Assembly: GCA_046318115.1 (NCBI GenBank)
Contig: JBKCVA010000019.1
Location: 1-52,401 of the forward strand
DNA: 52,401 nucleotides
DNA from: Aquimonas sp046318115
GTDB lineage: Bacteria > Pseudomonadota > Gammaproteobacteria > Xanthomonadales > Xanthomonadaceae
Direction of reading: 5' to 3'
The notes beneath the pieces are model-generated. The model made no database searches, was not told the origin of the DNA, and was given only the letters and a program-made list of their open reading frames with translations. The position numbers and the translations under genes were made by a program. Below, one piece after another: positions 31,250 to 43,200 of the stretch. Position 1 is the first letter of the stretch; each line of letters begins with the position of its first letter.

Positions 31250-34200
31250 GGCGAGCCCCGAAGGCGCGCAGCGGACGCTCGCTCGCGCAGCACCTTGCAG
31301 CCTCTCTCTGGCTTGGACCTGCCTGCGCGCCCTGATTGCGTGTGCATTCGCCCTGACGGGTTCTGCCCTGGTGGCGGCAGCCCCACCCGCGTCTTTCTCC
31401 CCCTTGCCGCTTCCCACCGCCTGCACAGAACCGGTGCAGCCGGCCCTGCTGAAGGGAAAGTCTTCCAGCTCGCCCGTTCGCATAACCGGTCTTGCGGGCA
31501 GTGTCTACACCGCGGAGCTTGCCGGCACCTACGACCGCGGACAGCCCGCGCCGCGCGCGGCCTTGGCGTCCCGGCTGATCGAGACGGCGGGTGAGGATGT
31601 CGACTTCATTGTCGTCTTCACGAGCTTCGAGTTTCCGACCGGCGATGCGCTCGCCTTTTACAACCCCATCCGCAACGACGTCAGGGGTATCGGGCTGCCG
31701 ATCTTCGATCACTCTGAGCTGTTCGGAAGTCCGGGCCGGCTGCAGGGCTATATCGATATGGCCGCAGTCGACCGCTACAGCCTCAACACTTGGGATCCGG
31801 CCTACCGCACGGCCCTGAACGTCCTCAGCCACGAGCTGATGCACCGCTGGGGCGTGAGTGTGCGCTACCGCTCGGCGGACGGGCAGATCCGCTCCGATCT
31901 CATCGGTCGTGAGGGCTCGCATTGGAGTCTGCTGGCCGACACTGAGGCGTCGGTCATGTTCGGGGGGCGCTGGCAAGCGGAGGCGGACGGCGCGTTCAGG
32001 CTGGTGGAAGCCATGCAGCGTCTCTCCAAGTGGGACCTGTACCTCGCAGGTCTAGCCGGTGTTGGCGAAGTCCCAGCCACCCGCTTGCTTCGGAATTCGG
32101 GGCTGGACGCCACGGAGCTGCCGGTCGTAGGGACTCGCGCTGGCGGCACGTTCGAGTCGGTGTCGCTGCAGCAGGTGATCGCTGTTGAAGGTGAGCGAGA
32201 GCCAACGTTCTCGGAAGCGCAACGGCATTTCACCGCGGCGCTGGTCTTGCTTGCTCGGCCCGGGCAATCGATAGATCCGGTGAAACTCTCGCAACTGCAG
32301 CGCTTCTCGCAGCGCTACGAGAGCTACTTCCAATCCATTACCGAGGGACGCGCAAGTCTCCGCTTCGTCAATCAGGCGCCCGCCAATGCCGGGGCCGGGG
32401 CGCCTGAGCCGCTTCGAGGTTCGGAGCCATTCCTGCATCAGGACCCTGTCGGCAGAGCGCTGGCGTGGTTGAAGGCTCGCCAGCAGGCGGACGGCGGCTT
32501 CGCCGACCGCCCAGCAACTGCGATACGCGACACTTCATCGGTTCTGCGCTCAATTCTGCAGGTCGAGCCTTCTTGGCGAGGCGCGGATGCTGCGCGCACT
32601 TTCCTTCGAGGCAAGGCTGCCAATAACCAGGACGATCGCATCCGATTGGCGGCCGTCGAAGCTGCGCCGACGCTGGAACCTGCTGGCGCCTTGCTTTCGG
32701 GATGGGCCGACAGCCCCTATGACCTGTCCCTGACGGCAGCGCTCGACGCCGAGTCCGGGTTCCTTGTCGACGCTGTTCGCCAGGCCCTTCTGGCGCAGCT
32801 GCAGGCGCTGCAAGGGCCAGATGGAGGCTTTTCAGTCGTCACCAACGGCGCTGCCCGCCTGCGCGCGTCGCTTCTTGCTGCGCGCGCGCTGCTGTCCTTC
32901 TGGCCCGAAGGGCATGCATCGAGTGATGCCGCTCGTACTTGGCTGTTGAACCATCTGCTGGAGTTGCCATTGCAAGGCGCGAGATCGGCCAGCAGCAGTG
33001 AGCTGGCGGATACGCTGGTTCTGGCCGGAGAGCTGCGCTTGCCGGAGTCGCTGCGGCTGCGTCTGAGCGCGGCGCTTCAGGCTCGGCAGGGATCGGATGG
33101 CGACTGGGAAGGGAGTGTCCATACGACCGCAGTCGCGGCCCTCGCCCTCGCGCGCTTGAGTCAGCCGGATCTCGAACTGTTGACCATCTCCGCGCTCCCG
33201 AATGCGCCGCGTGCCGGTGAGCCCATCACGCTGCGATCGCGCGTCCGTAACGGTGGCGGCGTCGCTACGCCGGCGACGGCTTACCGCTGGCTTCGCGAAC
33301 GCTCGGATACGCCCGGGGCCTTCGAGGAGGTGTTCGTCGGTACTCTGCCGCCGCTCATGCCTGGCGAAGTCGCGCCGATCGATGTCCAGGTTGAAACACG
33401 TGCCTGGCCAGCGATCAGCCGCCTGCGCCTGCAGCTTGACCCCGAAAACGCGTTGATCGAGCTCAGCGAAGACAACAACCAGTTGGAGCTGTCCCTGCAG
33501 CTGAGCGACCCGGGCACGGGCATTGATCCGGCGCTCGTGGCCGGTGAGCACGACTTCAATCCGCCCCGCTTGCAGAGACTCGGTGATGCGATTCGCTTGA
33601 CCGGTCGCTTGCGCAACTTGGGCGGTGGTTTCGCCCAGGGCGTCCTCCTGAGGCTCGACAGGGTGGAGCCCGGGCAGCGCACTCTGCTGGCCGAGCGGCG
33701 TCTCGACGTGTCTCCCAACTCGCAGGTGCCGTACACCCTGGACTTCAGCATCCAGTCCACAGGTGAACCCGCTCTGCAGCTCACCGTTGATCCGCTCGGC
33801 GAATCCCAGGACCAAAGGCGCGAGAACAACGTGCTCGACCTGCGTTTGCCGGTCGAGCCGGGTGTAGATCTTGTCCTGCAGGCGGACTCGCTCGAACTTC
33901 AGCCCGGCACCGCCCGAGTTGGCTCGAATCTGAGCGTTCGCATCGCAAGCCGGAACCTGGGCAGTCGCCACTCGGGTGAGACCCATATCGAGCTGAGGCA
34001 CATCGGCCCGGGCTCCACGGCTGTTCTTCAGAGCAGGCCCTTGCAGGTTGAGGCCGGCGCTACCAGCAGAACTGAATTCGTCTGGCGACCCGATTCAGAA
34101 GGTCTCCACCGCCTGCAGATCGCGCTGGACCCGGATGCGCGAATCGATGAATTCGACGAGGGCAACAACCTCCTTGAGTTCGAGGTTGACGTCGTGCGTT

Positions 34201-37200
34201 CGGAAGGCGTCGATCTCCTGATCACTCCCGGAAGCTCCAGCGTTACTCCAGCTCAGCCCCTGCAGGGCAGGCCTTTGCGAGTCGACGCGCAGGTGTCGAG
34301 CCAGGGAGCGTTCGTTGCCGGTGAGTATGCGATTGCGCTGTATCTGGGGGATCCGCGCTCGGGCGGTCAGCGTCTCGCTGCGCAGGCGGGTCCGCAGTTG
34401 TCTCCGGGCGCGAGCGCCAGCATAAGGCTTGATGTCGACGAGTTCCCAGCCCGCGGCGATGTTTCGCTGTTCTTGATGGTCGACAGTGAGCTTTCTGTTG
34501 CCGAGCTTGACGAGGGCAACAACTTCGGCGTGGTCGATGCGATTGCCCGCGCCATGGCGGATCTTGGCAGCACGGCCCAAGCCTTGACACTGCAGCCTGA
34601 GGTGCCGCTTCCCGCCACGCCAGTTGTTCTGCGAGCGGAGGTCAGCAACCTCGGCGAACAGCCCTCGCAGATCGCGCGAGCCCGACTCTTCGAACTGCGG
34701 CAAGGCGAATCGCATCCGGTCGCAGAAGCCATCGAGATTCCTGCTTTGGATCCAGGCGCCAGGTTCGAGGCGCGCTGGGAGTGGAGCATCGGCCAGGAAG
34801 GGGCTGAGGGTCTGATCCTGCAGCTGGACCCGGATCGGCTGGTACCGGACGGCGATCGGAGCAACAACGAAGTCCAGTTCCCGCTCGTCGCAGCGGCCGA
34901 TGGGGGCTACGCGCTGACGCCCTTCTTCTCGCCAAATGCTGATGGCATACGCGATCGTGCCTTGGTCGTCTTGCCGACCTCAGCGGCAGCCTTGAGTCGG
35001 GTCGATGTGCTGGATGCCGAGGGCAGGGCAGTGGCCCGGCTCGCGGACTTCGAGCCCCTGTCCAATCAACGGAGTCTCGCGGCTTGGGATGGCCTGGACT
35101 TTCGCGGGGAGGTTGCACCGGACGGCGACTACACCTTTCTGGCAGGAGACGCTGACGGCGAACCCCGTGCGAGCGTACGCGTGGTCTTGGACACCAACCG
35201 CCCGATGGCACTCGCTGCGGTGCAAGGGAACAACTCCGCAACGCGTCGTCTGCCCAGCTCGGTGAACGAATGGCAGGTGCCTGTCTCCGGGTCACCTGCT
35301 GAAGACTATCTGTACACCTTCGGCAACCGCGACAACAGCGCGCCCGTCCTCAAGCGGGGCATCGCGCGGACGCACGCCTACATGGGCGGTGTCGAGCCGG
35401 TGCTGAGTGCGCGCTGGCTTGAGAGGCACGCCGGCAATTCGGACGTGGATTCGCTGCTGATCGAGCCCTCCTCTGGACGCGAGCTGTTGTTTACCGCCAA
35501 CGGCCGACTCTGGGCGCAGGATGTCGAAGCCCAGGACCAGCCACGTCTCATCGCAGCCCTGCCCGCCACATCAGGACCGCTCCATCTGATGGCATGGGCT
35601 GGAGCCCGACGTGCCGTGTTGCAGGATCAGTACGGCGGGGCCGTCTGGGTCGATCTCGATAGCGGTTCGGCGAGCCTCCTGCCTAGTCTGGGCAACGAGC
35701 GCATCCAGCGGGTGTACGCCCAGGGCGTTCTGGTGGGGCGGGTAACCAATGACGAAGACGAACTGATTCCCTCGCGCTTCCTCTCCTTTGATTCGGCGCA
35801 GTCGCCCATTGAGCTCGGCCTGCAGTTCTGGGATGGGATTGACTGCTTCTCTCGCGCCGAATTCCCTGCTGACCAGCCCGTGCTGTTCTGGCATGCGCTT
35901 CGTGTCGAAGGGGAGTCGGTGACGTGGATCGACCTCCAGACCGGAGCTTCGCGTCAGCTCTTCAACGGGCCAAGGGGCGGATGTCAGGGCAACACCCCAT
36001 CGCGCGGGACGCGCGGCTCCAGCGCGGCGCTCAGCTTCGCGCAAGCGCGACTGCATTGGCTGGAGCCACTTCGCCAGGCGATGTTGGTGGATCACGCGGC
36101 CGGGCAGGTCAGGTTCATCAACCCGCGCGGACTGACAGTCGCCGATCACCCAGTCCCACCGCCGTTGCGGGTCGGTGACTATGGCGGCGGGCAGGACAAC
36201 TCGATTATTCGGATTCGCAGAGGAGAGGCCTTCACCCCATCCCCCCAGTGCCCGGCTCGCCTGGCGCCCGACTGGTCCAGACTCGCGCGTTGGCGGCAGG
36301 GTGATCGCAGCTCGTTCGATCCCCTGAGCCGCGAGGTTTACTTCTCTTCCGGCGAAGTTGTCCTGGATGCCGATCCGGACGAGGTCGGCGACGAGCAGGG
36401 GCTCACCTACGGTCTGGTCTGCGAGGGAGCGGTTGACTACTTCGCGCTCTCGATCGCGACCGGCGAGCTTCGTCGTGTCGCGGCGCAATCCGCTTGGGTG
36501 CTGCAGAGCCCTGAGGACAGGGCACGCTATCCAGCGGCGGCCGTAAGCGAAGGGCAGCCGCGGTTGCCTGAAGTCTGGCCGCGCTTCTTCCAGCGCGCGG
36601 GCGTGCATTTGCGACATGACGGACGCGTCTCAGCCCTGGGCAGTATCGGCCGGGTGTGGGCGCGCGCGCCTCAACTGCTGGCGTCCGTTCATGACGAAAC
36701 CCGCCTGCTGCTCAGCGAATCGGCTGCAGGCGAGAATCCTCGCGCGAGTCACGTCATCACCAGTTTCGATCGGCTGCGTGCGGATCTGCGCGCCTCGAGC
36801 AATGGGCGGTCGGTGACCCTGACAGGCTTTGCGACGGACGCGAACCTCGACTATTTCCAGATCGACTACGCCCGAGTCGACGCTCCCGAGGTCTGGCTCA
36901 GCCTGATGCCACCAACGCGCCTGCAGATCCGGGGCGACGAGTTCATGACCTGGGCGCCGCCTCAGGCAGGTGCCTATGTGTTTCGGCTTCGCGTTGTGGA
37001 TCGCGCGGGCAACCGGCGCGATGCTCATGCGTCCGCCGAGCTCGCATTCTCATCGCCGATCAGTAACGCGCGGACGGATCATCGCGCCTTCTCTCCAAAC
37101 GGAGATGGGGTCAAGGACCAGCTGCAGCTGGACTTCAGGGTGACGCGTCCCACTGAACTCCAGTTCATGGTTCTGGATGCCGCTGGCCGCACGGTGTTCA

Positions 37201-40200
37201 CCGATGCGCGCAGCTTTGGCGCCAACACTCTCGGCGAGCAGCAGTGGGTTTGGAGTGGCCAGAGCGCTGCTGGCGGAACCGTTGCTGACGGCGTCTACCG
37301 GATCGAACTGTCTGCGGGCTTCGCTTTCCCGGTGGCGGTCGACACGGTCTTCCCGACGATCGCTTCGGCCTCGCTCACGCCTGCCTACCCGCCAGGACCC
37401 GCCGCAGCCCTTGTTTCGGATGCTGTCGATCTCAGAGGCAGTGCTGAGGTCACGCCGGAGCTGGATCTCTATCTTGAGTTCCGGCCGGAGACGACTGCGG
37501 CATGGCGCCGACATCCCTCCACCTACTTGGATTCGATCCAGGGTGCACGTCTTCGATGGCTCGAGTTGTTCGGTGCATCCTATCGCTGGGTCGCCGAGGA
37601 CAGGGCCGGCAATGCGGTTCGACGCGAGCTTGCTCCGGTGGAGCCTGCGCTCGCGCTGACCGGCCTGGACTCCGAGCAATTGCCGGCGGACTCCAGCTGG
37701 CAGTCGCAGCCGTTCGCTGCCGTGCGCATGTCGGAGGTACCCGATCACCGGAATCAGGACGCAAGGGAGGCTTCCAGACTTCTGCCTCACTCGGGCGTTT
37801 GGGTCCACTTCCGTTCGGGGCCCGAAGCGCCAGAAGCCGTGCAGCTTGAAGTTGCGCGAACGGAGGGACAACCCGACCCGGAGCGCGCACCTTTGGCGTG
37901 GCGGGCGTTGCCGCCGCAGGGCGCCGACGCGCTGGGCGAAGGGCGTTTCCGCATCGAGGCTGACTTCAGCGACCTTGCAGCCAACGAGTCGGTGGCGCTG
38001 CGTGTTCGCGTTCCCCACCCAGGCGGCAGCCGCGTTTCCAACGCGATGCGCTTCCGCACGCCGCCCAAAGCTGTGCTCACATGCAGCCCAGAGCTCTTCG
38101 GCATGCACCTGCGGGTTGAGCTGCCGCGCGCTGCTGTGCGGGCGCGTCTGCGTGTCCGGCCGCCGCCAACACCCTCGCAGGAAGTGGTCGTCGAAGGCAT
38201 TGAGCATGAGCCCTTCGATGGCGGATTCGTGCAGTGGGTGTTTCCGGGGCGGCCCTCGTATCCGGGCGCGGATTTGGGCGTCGAACTGTGGTTCGACGGA
38301 TCGGACGAGCCCTGGAGCCCAGCGCTTGAGGTGCGCGACTGCGGCGGCCCTGGTGGAAGTCCGCCTAGTGGCGACCTGGCCCTCTCGATCGGCCCCTCGC
38401 CCGGAGTCGGGTGTGGCGCGCCGGTCGCGAACCGCGTGCATGTATGGCCGGGTCTGAACTCCTCGATTCGGCAGTTCAGGCTTGAATTCCTAGTTCCCGG
38501 TGAGCCGCAGCCCAGGTTGTTGGCTTCGGGCGACGCGAGTCAGCTCAGTGCCACCGGCTACCCGCTGGAGACGAGCGGCCTCGCGGGGATGGAAGGCGTG
38601 GTCCGGCTGCAGGGCGTGGACCGCTTGGGTCGAAACTGGTCGACCGAGAAGACGTTTCCGATCGACCGCTCGGCACCTCTTGCGGGCTTCGTCGCTCCGG
38701 CTTCGGGAACCCGCGTCTGTGCGATCGATGGCGGCTTGGCCGGAATCGACGCCTTTGTCTCGACCGACTCCAGCGCCCTCTACGCGCTGGAAGTGGCGAG
38801 CCTGAGCAGTTCCCCTCCGCGTTACACCGCGCTGGTCTGCAACGGAGAGTCCCGCGGCGGAGGCTGCGAAGTGCTGGACGATGGGTCGTCGCAAGCGCCG
38901 GTCCTGCTGCGGCAACGATCGTTCTCACGGCGCGTCCTCGCCTTGCCTGATCCTCGGGTACCCGAGGGGCCGGTGAGTTTCCGCGTGCGCGCCCTGGACT
39001 GGTCGGGCGCGCATACCTGCGCCACGACCGATGTCCACGTCGACGCCAGTGTGGAGGTCGCAGAGCGCCGCGAGCCGCTGCCCGGTCCCCTGGGGAGCCT
39101 ACCGCCGACGATCTCGCCCGCGGGGGATCCCGAGGCGCGCGTGGTGCGATGGTTCTTCAGGGCGCGCGAAGCGGTGCAGCTGCGTGCCGAGGTATTCGCC
39201 ACGACGGTCACGGGCAGTACCGCGAGCCCTCGGTACGAGATCACCGGATCGCCGCTCAGATCACTGCTCGCCGGCCAGCAGCCCACGGGAGAATTCGAGG
39301 TCGAGTGGGATGCCCGCCTGCAGGGACAGCGCGCACCCGACGGCGTGTACGGGATGCGCCTGCAGGCGCAGGATGATTGTGGCCATACCCGCGACCTCCA
39401 CTACTTCGTGCGCGTCGATACTCGGGCGCCCGAGCTGCAGCTGGTGTCGCCCACCGAGCAACAGGAGCTGCGCCTTGCGGCAGTCCAGGTCGTGGGCACG
39501 GTCCGCGATGATGACCCTGGCGTCTGGGAACTGGCGTTCTCGACGACCGGTCCGCAAGGGCCTTGGCAGCAGCTCGCTGAAGAGCGAGGAAACGTAGCGG
39601 CGCCTCGAGCCTTGGGCGTCCTCCAGACGGCGGGTCTGGCCGGCGATGTCTGGCTTCGTCTGAGTGCACGCGATCGCATCGGCAATGCTTCCGAACTCGT
39701 GCGTCGGATTCGACTTCTGCCGCGATCCACTGTGCTGGCTTCAGCCCGGCTCTCGCGGACCCTGATCTCTCCGAACGGCGATGGACGGCTCGACGACCTT
39801 GAGCTTCGCTTGCTGCTGTCGCGCGAAGCCCTGATCGATGTTGATGTCGTGGATTCCGCCGGGCGCGTGGTCGAGCGCCTTGCGCAGTCCCAAACCGTGG
39901 CTGCAGGCGCCTACGGCCTGTCGTGGGGCGGGCAGATCGATCCCGCAACCGCCCCCGATGGCGCCTACCTCCTGCGCGCCCGCGCGACCGACAGAGAGCT
40001 TGGCGGAGAGCCGGATACGGCGGAACTGGGCTTTGTCGTGGATTCACAGCCGCCAACGCTGGCGTGGTCGCCGACCCTGCCTGCGGTACTTGGATGTGAC
40101 AGGCCGCCCGAGCTGGCAGTCGACGATGCCTCGCTGGCGGAGTTCCAGGCTTCGCTTGCGAGCGAGACCGGTGCGAGTCTCCGGGAAATCTCCGGCCTCT

Positions 40201-43200
40201 CGGCCGGGAGTTACGGCTTCGGCGCGTTCTCGGGGCTCGCGGACGGTCGATACCGGCTCCGTGCGGTCGCGCTGGACGGCGCGGGCAACCGCAGAGAAGA
40301 AGTCGCTCAGTTCGCACTGGATTGCACCCCACCCGCGCTTGCGCTCGATTCGCCCGAGCCTGGCAGCGTGCTGGCAGCCGGGCAGACGCCCCACCGTATC
40401 CAGGGGCGAGTGGCCGATTCCCATCCGCGCGCAATGCGCCTTGAGCTTGTTGCGGCCAACGATCCCCAGAATCGACGCACCTTGCTGGATACGCCCGATC
40501 AGGGCGGCGCCGAGTTCGACCTCCAGTGGGTGGCGCAGGTGCCCGACGGTGGCTATGCGCTGGAATTGAGTGCCGAGGATCAAGCGGGCAATACATCAAC
40601 CCATCTCGTACCGATCGAGATCGACGCTTCAGCGCCGGTTGCGCTGATTCACCGGCCCCTGCAGGACGAGGTCATGAACTCGGAGTTCAGCCTCAATGTC
40701 AGCGCGACCGACTCGCGCTTCGCGGCATGGGAGCTCTTGACAGCCAGCCCCGCGGAAGCCGCACGCGACGAGTGGTCGCGTCTGCTTCATGGTGAGCAGG
40801 CCGTCGACGCTGCGGACCTTCCCGTCCTTCAGGGCCTGCCCGCGGGGGAGCGGCTGTTCCGTCTGGTCGTCCGCGATCGCGCTGGCTTCACTTCCCGGGA
40901 CGAGCGACGCCTGATCGTTGACTCCGAGCCGCCGCCCGCACCGGTTGAGCTTGTGGCCAGCCTCGAGGCTGGCCGCAATGTGCGTCTGACATGGCAGGGT
41001 GGCGATGCGACCGACCTTGCGGGCTTCCACGTCTACCGCCTCGTTGGCACCGAGCTCCAGCGGATCACCGAGCAGCCCCAACCCGCGCGCCAGTACCTCG
41101 ATCTGGACGTGGCGGAGGGCCTCTGGGCCTACCAGGTCACTGCCATGGATCGCGCCGGTAACGAGAGCGATCCAAGCAATCGCGTACGGTTGCGCGTTGA
41201 CCGCACACCGCCAGACGCGAACATCACTCAGCCTCGCGAGGGCGAGCGTGTGCGCGGCACTCTCGTTGTGCGCGGCACGGCTGCCAGCGCGGAGGACTTC
41301 GAGCGCTACGAACTGTCTGCGGTCGATGTGGCGAGCAGCACCCAGCGCCTGCTGCGCGAAGGCACGGTGCCCGTCAGCGCCGGCGCGTTGGGACAGACGA
41401 ACACCCGCGAGTTCGCGGAGGGCGCCACGGTGCGGCTGCGACTGCGTGCCTGGGATCGCAGCGGAAACCTCGCAGAGGCGACGCGCACCATCGAGATCGA
41501 CAATCAGCCACCGGCAGCGCCGCAAGGTCTGCAGGGCGATCTCTCCGGCGCTGACTTGGCACTGCGCTGGCTGCCGAACACCGAGCCGGATCTTCTGGGC
41601 TACCTGCTCTATCGAAACGGAAGTCTTCTCACCGCAGGCGGAAGCCTGCCCGCAGATCTGCGGCCGCTTGCGCTCGCCCAGAATCTCTACGTCGACGCCA
41701 GCGTGCCCGATGGCGAGCACACCTATCGCGTCTACGCCATCGACACGGCGGGCAATCTCAGCGCGCCTTCCGCGCCGTTCACGTCCCAGGTGGAGCAGGG
41801 CGCGCCAAGCGCACAGCTGTTGCGGCCGGAGGAGGGCCTGGTCTTCGATCAGCCGATCGAAGTGCTTGCGCAGACGGAGCATCGCGATGTCGCCGAGATC
41901 GCGTTCTTCGTACGGGGAGAAGGGCAGTCGACCTGGGCCCCGCTGGGCGCGCCTCTGCGTTCCCCGCCCTGGCGTCAGGTCTTGGATCCGGCCGGTCGCG
42001 CCTTCGGCGACTACGAGCTGAGAGCCGTGGCGACCGATCGCGGCGGGCTCGTCGACCCCCAGCCCCCGGTGGTTCGCGTTCGACATGACGACATCACGCC
42101 GCCGGGTGCTCCGCGCGAGCTCAGGGCACGTGCCGACGGCAACGAGGTTCACCTCGCGTGGCTCGCAGTGCCAGCGCCGGATTTGTCCGAGTACCGCGTC
42201 GAGCGCTTCGACGCCGACGCGGGGTGGATGGAGATCGCCACCGTGCCGGGTTCAGCGCTCGGCGTCACCGACTCTGCGCGACCGCAGGGAACGCATCGGT
42301 ACAGGGTGCTGGCCTCCGACCGTGCCGGCAATCGCTCGCAGCCCTCGGCTGAAGCCCAGGCAGACGTTTTTGCAATCGAGCTTGATCCGCTCAGCCACAC
42401 GCCCAGCCTGCCGTCATCGGTTTCCGTGCTGGGCACAAGCCCGACCCTTGGACAGGTGCAACTGTGGCGCCGCGTCGACGGAACCGAGCTCGAACTGCCC
42501 GGTGTACAGGTCGGACTGAACCGCAGCTTCGCCGCTACAGCCTCGCTGCTTCCCGGCGAGAACCTGTTGAGCGCTGCGGTGACCGATCTTCAAGGCAATC
42601 GCAGTATCCGTTCGCATGTCGTCATGACTCACGGCCTGCCTGCGGCCACGCCACAAGGCCTGACCGGCTCGGTGACGGGGGATCAGGTTGTCGTGCGCTG
42701 GGCCGGTCAGGCTGGCGACGCGGGCTATCGGATCTATCGCAACGGGCAGCCGGTGCTCGTGGATCCGCCGCTGGCACAGACGGTCTCGGCCTTCTCCAAC
42801 GGCACTCCCGTGCCCGAGGTGCTGGACGGCGACCCGGAGACGTCCTGGCGCGAGCAACCCGCCACCTTGAGCGATCGCCTGGGCCAGAGTCTCGAGCTGC
42901 GGTGGCCGGTTCCTGTCCTGGTCGGCGGACTCGAAATCCGCTGGAGCGATGCCGGTCAGTCCGCGCGGGACTTCGACGTGTACGGCTGGTACGACGCGCG
43001 CTGGAATCGCCTCGGCGAGGTTCGCAACCAGGCCGGCGACAGCTATCGACTGGTGCTCGATACCGCCTACCCGACCACAGCGCTGAGGTTGGTACCCCTG
43101 CGCAGTCAATGGGTCGGTCGCGCGCACGCAGTCGACGAGGTGCGTGTGCTCATCCGCGGTCTCCTGCAGACGAGTGAGTGGTCGGAGCGCGTGGCCGATG

